A stretch of DNA of 64,000 bases from Actinomyces trachealis (GCF_015711475.1 NZ_CP065027.1:2418001-2482000), one strand, 5' to 3'; shown: positions 35,912 through 45,577, numbered from the stretch's first letter. Numbers and translations are program-made. Notes: generated by a model not told the origin, from the sequence alone.

Positions 35912-36754
35912 TCAGCGGAAGACGTTGCCCATGAAAATGATTAGCAGAATGACGATCCAGAATGCATAGGGCTTGAGCTTCTCCCAGCTGAGTGAATTCA
36001 GCTCTGCTGTGACCTCCCGTATCTGCTCCTCCAGTTCGCGGCCATAGCTCGCGCCGCCCGTACCGCCGAAACCTCCACGCGCCTCACCCCGGCCCCTGAA
36101 GGGGTCAAAGGGTTGCCCACCTGGCCTCTGGTGGGCCTGACCCGGCTGGGGCGCCCAGGCTTGTGGGGGCAAACGTCGGCTGGCTCCTGGCGCTTGCGGG
36201 GTACTGGCGGGGCCTGGCGTCACGCCAGGCTGGTACATGCCCGGTTGGATGGTGCCATACCGCCCCGGCTTAGGTGGGTTTCCGGCATGTCCCAGGTACC
36301 GGGCCGCTGACTGCGCTGTGGTGGGGGCAGCTGTGGGCTGGGTGGTGCGCTGCGCGGCTGTACGGCTAGAGGTGCGTTGTGACGACGCCGGGGCGGTGGT
36401 GGGTGTGGAAGTGCGGCCAGACTGGCGGTAGGCCGCGTCGCGGCGTCGCGCCCCTTCTTTGATGCGCTCAGCCCGCGCCAGGTTGGCGCGCTCTTCAGCA
36501 CTGGCTGAGGGGTCGACGGCGGTGCCAGCGTCCTCATCCTGCCAGCCAGGTACGGCGTCGAGCACGGAGACGTCATAGATGAGGGAACCCATGAGTGGGT
36601 CTCCCAGCACCGTGCCGAAGGGGGCATCGTCCTGGTACTCCACGGACGGCGACCAGCCCAGGGGTGCCCAAGAACCTTCCCAAGAGTCTGCCCTGACCGC
36701 CGGTGCAGTGGTGGGTTTCGGGGCGGCAGGGGTGGTGGGAGCTTCGCTTGCCAT
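35912..36754 (-). CDS. tail-anchored, proline-rich hypothetical protein
   Basis: 280 aa from ATG 36754. The N-terminal 90 residues contain LMGSLIYDVSVLDAVPGWQDED; the middle is low-complexity (Thr/Pro/Gln/Gly); a predicted helix REVTAELNSLSWEKLKPY leads into one C-terminal membrane segment (AFWIVILLIIFMGNVF) with only an Arg after it. This is the layout of a tail-anchored protein facing the cytoplasm. No family recognised. It converges with purB. Confidence 0.55.
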   Translation of the reverse strand: MASEAPTTPAAPKPTTAPAVRADSWEGSWAPLGWSPSVEYQDDAPFGTVLGDPLMGSLIYDVSVLDAVPGWQDEDAGTAVDPSASAEERANLARAERIKEGARRRDAAYRQSGRTSTPTTAPASSQRTSSRTAAQRTTQPTAAPTTAQSAARYLGHAGNPPKPGRYGTIQPGMYQPGVTPGPASTPQAPGASRRLPPQAWAPQPGQAHQRPGGQPFDPFRGRGEARGGFGGTGGASYGRELEEQIREVTAELNSLSWEKLKPYAFWIVILLIIFMGNVFR

Positions 36755-36894
36755 TGCACCAGCATCGCATGCCGCACAAGCCCGCAGACTGGATACCGCT
36801 GCCCTAAATGGCGTCATGCAGTCGGTGCCTGACCAGTGGAGCGGCCACGCCCTGGCCTACGTGCTGCGCTGAAAGTGTCACCGGAGCGGCGGCT

Positions 36895-37926
36895 TTAACG
36901 CGCCGCAGGGACGCCGTCGGCTGATCTGTCCGCTGGCGGCGGCGCCGTGGAAGCACGGACTACCAGATCCACAGGCACCTCAATGCCTTGCGGCCCCGGC
37001 ACCTTCTGCACCCCCAAGGCTAGGCGCGTCGCCATCTCTCCCACACGCGCGAAGTCCAGCCGGACCGTCGTCAAAGCGGGGGACGTGGCCACCGCGTGCG
37101 GGTGGTCGTCCATACCCACCACTGAGACATCCCCGGGTACCTCCAACCCAACCGCACGCAGACCTGTCACCAGCCCGATCGCCAGGTCATCGTTGCCGCA
37201 GAGCACTGCGCTGACCCCAGAGCGCGCGGCAGCCTGGGCCGCACGCATCCCGGTTTCTGGACCCCAACCGGTGCCCAGGGGCGGCGGTGTTTCCCGCCCG
37301 GCACCGGTCATGATCGCCCGCCAACCGGCCAGGCGCGGGTCGGGGTGCCCGGCGGAGGGCACACCCAGGTAGGCAATCCGCTCGTGCCCCAGGCTCAGCA
37401 GGTATTCCACGGCCAGCACCGCGCCCGCCCGGTCGTCGATCCAGGCGCGAGGCAGGTGCCCGGCGTCAGCGCTGGGGTATCCGCCAGCCACCGCCACCGG
37501 CAGGTCTTCGGGCATCCGGGAGAGTACCTGCGCGCTGGGCGAGTCAAACTCCAGCACCACGACACCGTCGATGCGTGACTGCTGGGGGCCAAGCACCGAG
37601 TCACGCCAGCGGGAGGCGGCACCGGTGAGCACCTGCACGGACAGGTCCGTGTCCAGGTCCTGGCAGGCCGACAACACCCCGGAAAGGGTCAGCCAGTAGC
37701 CGGTACGGGTGATGTCGGTGGCCAGAACCAGCAGGCGGGGCCTCTCACCGCCGCCACGGTGGTAGCCGAGCTGCTCGACGGCCCTGGCCACCTCAGCAGC
37801 AGCCGCTGGGGTGCCACCTTGGCGGGGTGGGGACAGGACGCGGGAGGCGGTCGCTTTGGAGACCCTGGCCCGGGCGGCGACGGCGTCGAGGGACGGGGGA
37901 TACCAAGGCCGCCTGACCTCAGCCAT
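36895..37926 (-). CDS. LacI-family transcriptional regulator of the GH16/GH36 locus
   Basis: 343 aa from ATG 37926, which has GGAGG six bases upstream; an ATG two codons earlier overlaps that site. The HTH SLDAVAARARVSKATASRVLS is followed by a sugar-binding effector domain (IDGVVVLEFDSP, GHERIAYLGVPS, GDVSVVGMDDHP). It lies 47 bases after the GH16 gene on the same strand. A near-perfect palindrome in the GH16/GH36 promoter region is its obvious candidate operator. Confidence 0.9.
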   Translation of the reverse strand: MAEVRRPWYPPSLDAVAARARVSKATASRVLSPPRQGGTPAAAAEVARAVEQLGYHRGGGERPRLLVLATDITRTGYWLTLSGVLSACQDLDTDLSVQVLTGAASRWRDSVLGPQQSRIDGVVVLEFDSPSAQVLSRMPEDLPVAVAGGYPSADAGHLPRAWIDDRAGAVLAVEYLLSLGHERIAYLGVPSAGHPDPRLAGWRAIMTGAGRETPPPLGTGWGPETGMRAAQAAARSGVSAVLCGNDDLAIGLVTGLRAVGLEVPGDVSVVGMDDHPHAVATSPALTTVRLDFARVGEMATRLALGVQKVPGPQGIEVPVDLVVRASTAPPPADRSADGVPAAR

Positions 37927-37973
37927 CTTCATCCTCCACGCCGCCACCCTACCCAGGCAGAGCCTTTGAGCGG

Positions 37974-39593
37974 CTACTGCTGGCGGGCCTTTTCCAGGTC
38001 TGCGGCGGTGCCCACCACGGTGGCGGTGGATGTGAGCTTCTTCTGCAGCAGCACGCGCCCGCCACGCACTAACGCCAAGGTGTCCTTCCCGGTGCTGAAC
38101 CAGTCGCCTACCCGGACTTGGTCGCTGCTGCGGCCCAGGCTGATGGAGGCGTAGACGGGGGCGTTCCGTGTGTTGGCGTTGTAGAAGACCACCCGGCTAC
38201 CCACCCGCACGGCATAGGTGACGGTGCCGTCACCGTCCCAGTCGCCCTTCAGGATGGTGGCACCCTCCTTGCCCTGGTTGGCGGCAACGTAAGCAGGAAC
38301 CTCATCGTCCGGCCCTGGCTCTGGCTCCGGATCTGGCTCCGGCGCGGTGACGGGCATCAGAGTCCAGCCGGTGCTGTGCTGCCCGTTGACGACGACGCCG
38401 TCGTCAGTTGCTACCAGGGGCAGGCCGGAGAGACGGTTCATGATTTTGACTGCCTCCCCGTCCTTTAGCAAGTGCCAGCGGGAGAGACTGCCCTCGTCGT
38501 CGGGGCCGGTGCCAGCGTCCTTGCGTAGCACCACCTTGAGGTTCTGGTCGTGGTAGCCCAGGTAGTCCTCTTGGCTAAGGATGGTGCCGTCGGCTCCGGT
38601 CAGGACGTAGGTGAGGTCGTCCTGGCGGCTGAGCTTCCAGTTGGTGCCTTCGGTCTCCTGGGCGTCTACGAGCTTGAGGGCGCCGTCACGGACGGCTAGG
38701 CGGCGACCGTTGGGGGCGGTGACCCAGACGTTGCCGCCAAGCTCGGCGCTGGCGGGGCCGTAGGTGTAGGTGTGCACATACTCGATGTCGAAGGAGGCGG
38801 GGAGGGCGGCGGGGTTGTATCTGCCGCGGCTGTGGCCCTCTAGGCTCAGGACGACGTGCCGGGACATGCGTGCCAGGGCGCCGAATCGGCCGGGAAGCTT
38901 ACTGGTGTCAATGTCGGCGTACTGGATGCGGTCGTAGTAAAGGCGGACGTGCCCGTCGCGTCGCTCCACGCCGTAGAGGTGGTAGTCCTTGGTGAGGTCG
39001 TGGTCTAGGGGGTAGTGGCCGCCGTTGCCGGAGACCTTGTCATCCCAGTGCTTGCTGCCATCCCAGGGCCACAGGTGGTGGGCCCAGTCGACTGCGCGGT
39101 CGGAGACGTTCTCGTGGACGTCGATCTCTGGGTTGGGCTCGGATTTGAGGCGGTCCTCCCCCTTGAGGGTGGAGGACTGCAGCCAGATGGCGGAGAGGAT
39201 GGAGGCGGCGGAGTCCAGGCAGCGGGCTTTGACCTCCACGTAGCTGCACAGTCCGGGGGTGTCGAAGCGGGACTCGACCGCCCCGAAGGTCAGGGGGATA
39301 CCGGGTGAGACGCTTTGGCTCTTGGCGGCCAGGTGGAGGGTGCCGTCAGAGACGGTGACGTTGTCGTCCCAGAAGTAGCCGCGATGCCAGGACTCGGGGT
39401 ACCACAGGCCTTTGCGCCAGCGGGTGGAGTCAAAGCTGGCGAAGTCGTCGCTGAGGGAAGGTACGAGGGTCCAGCCATCGAGGTCCATCTGGGTGCCAGC
39501 AGCGAAGGCGTCTGGGGTTAGGGCCTCGCTCAGGTAGGGAAGTCCGGTGATCATGGCTGCGGACATGAGCAGGTGGCGTCTGCTGAGTGTCAT
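37974..39593 (-). CDS. secreted GH16-family glycoside hydrolase with C-terminal accessory domains
   Basis: 539 aa. A twin-arginine-like signal (SRRHLLMSAAMITG) is followed by the GH16 jelly roll; the catalytic motif E-I-D-x-x-E is at 156-161 (Glu156 nucleophile, Glu161 acid/base), of the beta-bulge, agarase/porphyranase-like kind. Residues about 285-415 look like a beta-trefoil or similar all-beta module. After an acidic Pro linker (EPDPEPEPGPD) comes a GDWDGDG-type repeat domain. It should act outside the cell on a polysaccharide; GH36 and the importer on the other strand suggest a galactose-containing one. Confidence 0.85.
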   Translation of the reverse strand: MTLSRRHLLMSAAMITGLPYLSEALTPDAFAAGTQMDLDGWTLVPSLSDDFASFDSTRWRKGLWYPESWHRGYFWDDNVTVSDGTLHLAAKSQSVSPGIPLTFGAVESRFDTPGLCSYVEVKARCLDSAASILSAIWLQSSTLKGEDRLKSEPNPEIDVHENVSDRAVDWAHHLWPWDGSKHWDDKVSGNGGHYPLDHDLTKDYHLYGVERRDGHVRLYYDRIQYADIDTSKLPGRFGALARMSRHVVLSLEGHSRGRYNPAALPASFDIEYVHTYTYGPASAELGGNVWVTAPNGRRLAVRDGALKLVDAQETEGTNWKLSRQDDLTYVLTGADGTILSQEDYLGYHDQNLKVVLRKDAGTGPDDEGSLSRWHLLKDGEAVKIMNRLSGLPLVATDDGVVVNGQHSTGWTLMPVTAPEPDPEPEPGPDDEVPAYVAANQGKEGATILKGDWDGDGTVTYAVRVGSRVVFYNANTRNAPVYASISLGRSSDQVRVGDWFSTGKDTLALVRGGRVLLQKKLTSTATVVGTAADLEKARQQ

Positions 39594-39675
39594 GGTTCAT
39601 GCTCCTTTGCATGCCAACGGGGATGCCACCACATTAGGACCTGGCTATGGCAGGCAAAAGACCTTGGGACAGTCG

Positions 39676-39716
39676 TCTGAAACACCTGTTTCAGAGGTGG
39701 TGGACGGCACCACCTC
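39676..39716. promoter_or_regulatory. LacI-type operator and adjacent hairpin between GH16 and GH36
   Basis: TCTGAAACA-CC-TGTTTCAGA (39676-39695) is a palindrome with perfect 9-bp arms, resembling LacI/CcpA-family operators of the TGAAAC...GTTTCA type. Immediately next is GAGGTGGTG-GACGG-CACCACCTC (39694-39716), a perfect 9-bp stem with a 5-base loop. The pair lies 83 bases from the GH16 start and 88 from the GH36 start, where one site could control both directions. Confidence 0.75.
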
Positions 39717-39782
39717 AGCGTCCTTACGGTGTTGGGCATCACATCCGACGACCAAAGTCGCCCGTCACCCCCGGAGGAACCC

Positions 39783-41903
39783 ATGGACGCGCCCCAGCCC
39801 CAGCCCGGTCTGGGCCCACTGCGCCTCCAACTCCTAACGGACCAGCCCGCCAGACTCAGCTTAGGCGGCACCGCCGCAAGCAGCCGCGTACCCCTGGTTG
39901 AGTGCCTGACCCTGGAGTCCGGGCGCGCCTTCGTGGACCACCGCCTGACCCACGGCGCCGCCGGAGAGGCCCTGCGCCCCGTCGCCACCCAAGCCACAGA
40001 CGCATCTGAGGCCAACTGGCCCACCTGGGAGATCACTCAGCACGACGCCGCCACCGGCTTGGTCGCCACCACCCGAATCGCCCACCCCACCCCCGCCGCC
40101 TGGCGCCTGCACACCACCGTGCGCAACGACGGCGACACCCCCATCCACCTCACCGCCCTCTCCAGCCTGTCGCTAGCAGTCTTGCCGGGCTCCGACGTCG
40201 GCTCTCTGGACCTGCTGACCGCCCGCTCCACCTGGATGGCAGAGCAACGCTGGCGCCACCAACGCCTAGGTGAGGAACTCGTGGACATCGGCACCGCCGT
40301 CCACAGCCAGTCCGCCCGCGACTGCCTACGCCTAAGCGCTGAGAGCGCCTGGTCCTCCGGCAGCTGGGAGCCGGTTGGCTTCATCACCGACCCCGCCACC
40401 GGCCACTCCATCGGCTGGCAGGTGGAGCACAACGGCGCCTGGACGGTGGAACTCTCCCGCCGCGCAAACCAGCTGGGCTTGACAATCTTTGGGCCCACGG
40501 ACCTACAGCACGCCTGGCAGCATACGTTGGCTCCCGGCCAGGAGTTCACCACCCCCGCTGCCGCACTCGTCTACTCCCAGGACGGCTGGCAGGGCGCAGC
40601 TGCCGCGCTGACCTACTACCGTCGCGCTCTGCGCACTCACACGGCCACCAGCACACAGCCCGCGCCGATCGTGTTCAACGACTACATGAACACCCTCATG
40701 GCTAACCCCACCCAGGAGCGCCTAGCCACCCTCATCCCCGCCGCCGCCCAGGCCGGGGCGGAGGTCTACTGCATCGACGACGGCTGGCACTCCGACGCCG
40801 AGGCGTGGTGGGACGCTGTAGGCCAGTGGGAACCCTCCAGCCGCCGCTTCCCTGACAGTCTGGAAGCCACGCTCCAGCTCATCCGCAGCCACGGCATGGG
40901 CGCCGGGCTGTGGATCGAACCCCTAGCCGTAGGCGTCAAAAGCCCAGTGGCACAGTCCTTGCCCGCGAGCGCCTTCATGCAGCGGGCCGGGGTGCGGCTG
41001 GTGGAGCAGGACCGCTACCGCCTAGATCTGCGCGACCCGGCCGCTCGCGCCCACCTAGACGCCGTCGTGGACCGGATGGTGGGTTACGGCATCAGCTACC
41101 TGAAGGTGGACGACAACTACTCCATCGGCCCGGGCCCAGACGCTGGCGCAGACTCTCCCGGTGACGCCCTGCTGGAACACTCGCGGGCCTGGGCGCAGTG
41201 GCTGGCTGAGTTGCCGCGCCGCCACTGCGGGCTCGTAGTGGAGAACTGTGCCTCCGGGGGCATGACCACGGACTACGCGCTGCTGGCGCACGCCAAGCTG
41301 CAGTCAACCTCAGACCTGCAAGACCCCCTGCGCTATCCGCCCATCGCCGCCAACACGCCCTTGGCGGTGCTGCCGGAGCAGGCGGGCAACTGGGCCTACC
41401 CTCAACCGGAGATGAGCGACGAAGAGATCGTCTTCACCCTGACCACCTCCCTGACTGGCTCCTTCTACCTGTCGGGGCACCTGGACCGTATGAGCCCGGC
41501 CCAACTGGCCCTAGTCCGCTCCGCCACGGACTTGGCCCGCGACTTACGCAAGGAGATGGTCTCCCAGCAGCCCTGGTGGCCCGACGGCGTCGCCTCCTGG
41601 GAACAGGAGTGGGTGGTAGCCGCCAGGCGCACCAGCACCACCAACCGTGACGGACTGCTGCTCGTGTGGCACCGGCCCGGGCAGGCTCCCCCCACCCCCC
41701 TAGACCTGCCGACGCTGGCTGGCACCACGCTCACGCAGGTCTTCCCACCCTCCCGCCTCCTCCCTGAGGCGGGTCTGCGCGTAGAGCCGGGCCCTGACGG
41801 CCCCCGGCTCACGCCTGAGAACAACACCCCAACTGCCCGGGCCTACCTGGTCCGGGACACCAGGACTGCGGCAACGGAGCCGCACGAAAAGGAGAAGTCA
41901 TGA
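39783..41903 (+). CDS. GH36-family alpha-galactosidase
   Basis: 706 aa from ATG 39783, with GGAGG five bases upstream. No signal peptide, so it acts in the cytoplasm on imported galactosides. The N-terminal beta-sandwich is followed by the TIM barrel with YCIDDGWH, GLWIEPLAV, the nucleophile in SYLKVDDNY (Asp443), VENCASGGM, and the acid/base region STSDLQD. These are GH36 landmarks; the nucleophile context K-V-D-D-N differs from the common K-W-D-x-N. Its stop overlaps the next start (ATGA), placing it first in a four-gene import operon. Confidence 0.9.
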   Translation: MDAPQPQPGLGPLRLQLLTDQPARLSLGGTAASSRVPLVECLTLESGRAFVDHRLTHGAAGEALRPVATQATDASEANWPTWEITQHDAATGLVATTRIAHPTPAAWRLHTTVRNDGDTPIHLTALSSLSLAVLPGSDVGSLDLLTARSTWMAEQRWRHQRLGEELVDIGTAVHSQSARDCLRLSAESAWSSGSWEPVGFITDPATGHSIGWQVEHNGAWTVELSRRANQLGLTIFGPTDLQHAWQHTLAPGQEFTTPAAALVYSQDGWQGAAAALTYYRRALRTHTATSTQPAPIVFNDYMNTLMANPTQERLATLIPAAAQAGAEVYCIDDGWHSDAEAWWDAVGQWEPSSRRFPDSLEATLQLIRSHGMGAGLWIEPLAVGVKSPVAQSLPASAFMQRAGVRLVEQDRYRLDLRDPAARAHLDAVVDRMVGYGISYLKVDDNYSIGPGPDAGADSPGDALLEHSRAWAQWLAELPRRHCGLVVENCASGGMTTDYALLAHAKLQSTSDLQDPLRYPPIAANTPLAVLPEQAGNWAYPQPEMSDEEIVFTLTTSLTGSFYLSGHLDRMSPAQLALVRSATDLARDLRKEMVSQQPWWPDGVASWEQEWVVAARRTSTTNRDGLLLVWHRPGQAPPTPLDLPTLAGTTLTQVFPPSRLLPEAGLRVEPGPDGPRLTPENNTPTARAYLVRDTRTAATEPHEKEKS

Positions 41904-43258
41904 ACCGCTACGCCCCGCTGACCGGCCTGTCCCGCACCCCGATCAGCCGCCGCAGCTCCCTGGCCTTGGCCCTGGGCACCTCAGCCGCCTTCGCCCTGGC
42001 CGCCTGCTCAGACCCCGGAAGCAAAGGCTCCAAGGAGCAGACCGCCCCAGCAGATTGGCCCAAGGCCACGCACAAGCTGGACGGCGTCAAGCTGACGATC
42101 TGGGCCGCCCAGTCCTCCAACAAGATCCCCGCTAACGTGGCCAAGGGCTTTGAGGCCGCCACCGGCGCGAAGGTTGAGATCGTCACCATCCCTGACCCCT
42201 ACGAGCAGGGCGTGCAGACCAAGGTCGCCACCGGCGACATGCCCGACCTGGCCATGTGGCAACCCACCATGTCCCAGCTCACCTCCATCGGTGCCAAGGA
42301 GCGCCTGCAGGTGCTCGACGGCGCCCCCTGGGAGGCCAAGACCGTCAAGTCCGTCCTCGACGCCGGCGGCACGTTGGACGGGCACCGCTACGCAGCCTTC
42401 GTGTCCGCCCCCTCGGTCATGGGCGTCTGGTACAACAAGGAGGTCTTCGCGGCCAACAGTGTGACCGTGCCCAAGACCTTCACCGAGCTGCTGACCGTGG
42501 CCCGCGACCTCAAGTCCAAGGGCGTCACCCCCCTGCACGAGATGGGGGGTGAGTGGTGGGCCTCCCAGTGGACGGTCCAGGCCTACCTGGCCGATGCCGC
42601 CAAGGCCGGCCTGTGGGACAAGGTCAACCAGAACCAGGACCAGTTCACCGGCAAGGACATTCAGGGCGCTATCGACCAGTACCAGGCCATGATCGAGGAG
42701 GGCCTGTACAACGCGGACATCAAGACCGCCACCTTTGACGAGCAGGCCAAGGCCGTGCTGGAGGGCAAGGCGGCCATGGCGATCCAAGTGAACAGCCTGC
42801 TGGCCAACATGGCAGCCCAGACCAACCCCGCCACCCTGGACCAGAAGATCGGCTTCTTCCCGATCTCCGCGACCTCCGCCACCGCCACCTCCATCCCGGA
42901 GCAGACCAACGCCGTCGTTGCTTTCAAGACCGGTGACGCTAAGCGTGAGGCGGCCTCCCGCCAGTTCCTGGTGTACTGGCTGTCGGACGGCTACGCGGAC
43001 TTCGTCAAGGACCAGCACCTGGTGTCCATCATCAACGGCGTAGCCACCCCAGACTCGGTGCCGACGGCGATCCAGGAGGCCTACAAGGCACTCGACGGCG
43101 CCGTCGGTTCCATGCAGTCCCTGGCCGTAGCCAACCCGGACCTGGCCAAGAACCTGGGCGACATGATCGCGGGTACCAAGACTGCGGCCCAGGTGGGCGA
43201 GGAGACGCAGACACAGTTCGCCCAGCTGGCTAAAGCGATCGGCGCCAAGGGGTTCTAA
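41900..43258 (+). CDS. ABC sugar importer, substrate-binding lipoprotein
   Basis: 452 aa. N-terminus with SRRSS and a hydrophobic stretch ending in lipobox L-A-A-C (Cys36). The mature part, VKLTIWAAQSSNKIPANVAKGFE through MGVWYNKEVF, belongs to solute-binding family 1 (CUT1 type). It should deliver an oligosaccharide, probably an alpha-galactoside, to the two permeases that follow. Start overlaps the GH36 stop. Confidence 0.93.
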   Translation: MNRYAPLTGLSRTPISRRSSLALALGTSAAFALAACSDPGSKGSKEQTAPADWPKATHKLDGVKLTIWAAQSSNKIPANVAKGFEAATGAKVEIVTIPDPYEQGVQTKVATGDMPDLAMWQPTMSQLTSIGAKERLQVLDGAPWEAKTVKSVLDAGGTLDGHRYAAFVSAPSVMGVWYNKEVFAANSVTVPKTFTELLTVARDLKSKGVTPLHEMGGEWWASQWTVQAYLADAAKAGLWDKVNQNQDQFTGKDIQGAIDQYQAMIEEGLYNADIKTATFDEQAKAVLEGKAAMAIQVNSLLANMAAQTNPATLDQKIGFFPISATSATATSIPEQTNAVVAFKTGDAKREAASRQFLVYWLSDGYADFVKDQHLVSIINGVATPDSVPTAIQEAYKALDGAVGSMQSLAVANPDLAKNLGDMIAGTKTAAQVGEETQTQFAQLAKAIGAKGF

Positions 43259-43262
43259 GCCG

Positions 43263-44183
43263 ATGAGCCTGAAGGAAAGAACGGCGGGGGTCGGCGGTAC
43301 AGGCCAGTCGGGCCGGTCGGGTGCGGCGCACCCGTGGAGCTTCGTGATACCGGCCTTCGCCGTGCTCACGGTGTTCTTCCTGACGCCCACGGTTTACAAC
43401 TTCGTCTACGCCTTCACGGACTGGTCCAGCTTCAAGAGCGCGATCAACCCGGTGGGACTGGACAACTTCCGTGACCTGGCGGCCTCGGGCGCCTTGAAGC
43501 ACGCACTGGTGGTGACTTTGGTCTACGCAGCTGGGGTGGCGGTGTTCCAGAACCTATTCGGTCTGGGGCTGGCGCTGCTGCTGGAGCGGGACACCTGGAT
43601 CAACAAGGTGCTGCGGGTGGTCTTCTTCATCCCGGTGATCATCTCCGCGCTGGCTGCGGGCTATGTCTTCCAGGCGCTGCTGAAGCCGGAGGGTGGGGTG
43701 AACCAGCTGCTGTCCTGGCTGGCGGGCAGCCCCGTGCACACGGCCTGGCTGGGTTCCACCACCTGGACCTTACTGGTGGTGATCCTGATCCACTCCTGGA
43801 AGTGGATGGGCATGTCCATGCTGGTGTACCTGGCTGGGTTGAAGACCATTGACTCCCAGGTGCTGGAGGCGGCGCGGATCGACGGCGCTAGCCCGTGGCA
43901 AACCCTGCTGCGTATCCGTATCCCGCTGATCGCCCCGGCAGTCACCTTCAATGTGGCCACAGCCCTGCTCGGCTCAATGAACTCCTTTGACATTGTGCAA
44001 GCCACCACTGCGGGCGGCCCTGGCAGCTCCACCGAGCTGCTGAACCTGTTCATATTCCGTACCTTCGGGCAGGGACTGTACGCCCAGGCCACCACCATGA
44101 GTCTGGTGCTGTTCCTGGCGGTGGTGTTGCTGGCCTTCCCGGTGATCGGGATGCTGCGTCGTCGTGAGAGGAACATGACATGA
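43263..44183 (+). CDS. ABC sugar importer permease 1 (MalF/UgpA type)
   Basis: 306 aa, six predicted membrane helices. The EAA loop, which contacts the ATPase, is [25 protein letters not shown] 25-residue polar N-terminus precedes the first helix. Four bases after the binding protein; its stop overlaps the start of permease 2 (ATGA). No ATPase gene in the operon, so a shared MsiK-like ATPase encoded elsewhere is expected. Confidence 0.93.
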   Translation: MSLKERTAGVGGTGQSGRSGAAHPWSFVIPAFAVLTVFFLTPTVYNFVYAFTDWSSFKSAINPVGLDNFRDLAASGALKHALVVTLVYAAGVAVFQNLFGLGLALLLERDTWINKVLRVVFFIPVIISALAAGYVFQALLKPEGGVNQLLSWLAGSPVHTAWLGSTTWTLLVVILIHSWKWMGMSMLVYLAGLKTIDSQVLEAARIDGASPWQTLLRIRIPLIAPAVTFNVATALLGSMNSFDIVQATTAGGPGSSTELLNLFIFRTFGQGLYAQATTMSLVLFLAVVLLAFPVIGMLRRRERNMT

Positions 44184-45010
44184 GCACCACGAAGATCCTG
44201 CGAAGTGTGGTGCAACCGGTGGTGGCTGTGACCCTGGCACTGCTGCTGGTGGGGGTACCTCTGTGGACAGTGCTGGTGACGGCAGGCAAGTCGCAGGCGG
44301 AGGCGCTGTCCCCAGACCTGTCCTTGCCGTCCCAGTGGCAGCTGGGGCAGAACCTGCGGGAGGTGGCGGCAACCAGCGACATCGGCTGGGCTTTCCTGGG
44401 CAGCCTGCTGCTGCTGGTGCCTTCCGTGCTGGCGGTGCTGGTGCTGGGCTCTATGGCCTCCTGGGTGCTGGCACGGCGTTCCGGCCGGGCGGCGGCGGCA
44501 GTCTACGCCTTGGGGATCTCCGGGATTATCCTGCCGCCCGCGGTGGTCACCCTGGTGCTGCTGCTGCGCCAGCTGGGCCTGGCGGGCACGACGGTGGGCA
44601 TGATCTGCACCTACACGGGCATGTACATGTCCACAGTGATCTTCTTTGTGACCGGTTTCGTGCGCACGGTGCCGGAGTCGCTGGAGGAGGCCGCACGGAT
44701 CGACGGCGCCGGACCAGTGCGGGTGTTCCTGACGATCATCCTGCCGCTACTGCGCCCGGTGCTGGCCACAGCCACCATCCTGATCAGCCTGTACGTGTGG
44801 AACGACGTGTTCTACGCCTTGTTCATTGTGGGGGGCCGCCTGGACACGCTACCGCTGAACCTGTTCGACGTGGCCAGTGCAGGGGTGCATCTGAACAACT
44901 GGCACCTGATCTTCAGCTATGTGCTGCTGATGAGCGCCCCGCTGATCATTTTGTTCGCGGTGTTCCAGCGCTCGATCATCTCCGGTATCACTTCCGGTGC
45001 CGTGAAGTAG
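44180..45010 (+). CDS. ABC sugar importer permease 2 (MalG/UgpE type)
   Basis: 276 aa, six predicted membrane helices, with the EAA loop [25 protein letters not shown] and the C-terminal [14 protein letters not shown] tail that is typical of CUT1 second permeases. Translationally coupled to permease 1. Last gene of the GH36 import operon. Confidence 0.93.
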   Translation: MSTTKILRSVVQPVVAVTLALLLVGVPLWTVLVTAGKSQAEALSPDLSLPSQWQLGQNLREVAATSDIGWAFLGSLLLLVPSVLAVLVLGSMASWVLARRSGRAAAAVYALGISGIILPPAVVTLVLLLRQLGLAGTTVGMICTYTGMYMSTVIFFVTGFVRTVPESLEEAARIDGAGPVRVFLTIILPLLRPVLATATILISLYVWNDVFYALFIVGGRLDTLPLNLFDVASAGVHLNNWHLIFSYVLLMSAPLIILFAVFQRSIISGITSGAVK

Positions 45011-45039
45011 CGGGTGGCACACTCCCGCGCATTTCCTGG

Positions 45040-45083
45040 TACCCCCGGGGGGTTCTTGACTCTCCTACCCCCGGGGGTACCCT
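45040..45083 (+). promoter_or_regulatory. copper-inducible promoter with two CsoR-type operators
   Basis: TACCCCCGGGGGTA at 45066-45079 is a perfect CsoR-type palindrome lying between a -35 TTGACT (45056-45061) and a -10-like TACCCT (45078-45083, 16-bp spacer). A second, one-base-imperfect copy, TACCCCCGGGGGGT, is at 45040-45053 just upstream of the -35. Placement fits repression relieved by Cu(I). No csoR gene is in the window. Confidence 0.85.
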
Positions 45084-45197
45084 CCTTGCTGCCAGGAGTT
45101 GGCGCGCTGTAGCCGGTTGGCGGCCCTACCGCCCGGAAGCAGACACCACCTGACTGAGCCGAACACCGCCAGCAGCCACGAGCCCAAGGAGCAGCAG

Positions 45198-45461
45198 ATG
45201 AGTGAGTTCACCACCGACGGCGTCGACCGCACCACCACCCTGAAGGTCTCAGGCATGACCTGCCACCACTGCGTGGCCCATGTGACCGAGGAGCTGGAGG
45301 CACTGGCCGGGGTCAAGAACGTGTCTGTTCTGCTGAACAAGGGTGGCCAGTCAGTGGTCACGGTGGTCTCTGACTGCGTGCTGGACGACGCCGTGCTGCG
45401 TGAGGCTGTGGACGAGGCAGGCGACTACACCGTGGACACTATCGAGCGCGACCTGCCCTGA
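45198..45461 (+). CDS. copZ: CopZ-like copper chaperone
   Basis: 87 aa from ATG 45198, with AAGGAG seven bases upstream. Single heavy-metal-associated domain with GMTCHHC (Cys22, Cys25). Carries Cu(I) in the cytoplasm to the P-type ATPase encoded 116 bases downstream. Controlled by the CsoR-type promoter. Confidence 0.93.
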   Translation: MSEFTTDGVDRTTTLKVSGMTCHHCVAHVTEELEALAGVKNVSVLLNKGGQSVVTVVSDCVLDDAVLREAVDEAGDYTVDTIERDLP

Positions 45462-45577
45462 CCGGGCACGGGTAGACAGCGAGGTCGGTGCCCGGGCTGG
45501 TACCGGCTCTGGAGCTTCCAGGCTGGGTGGGGCTGCGCCTGCCGGGGGGCACAGGCTTGAGCAGCCGCAGGAGGATC

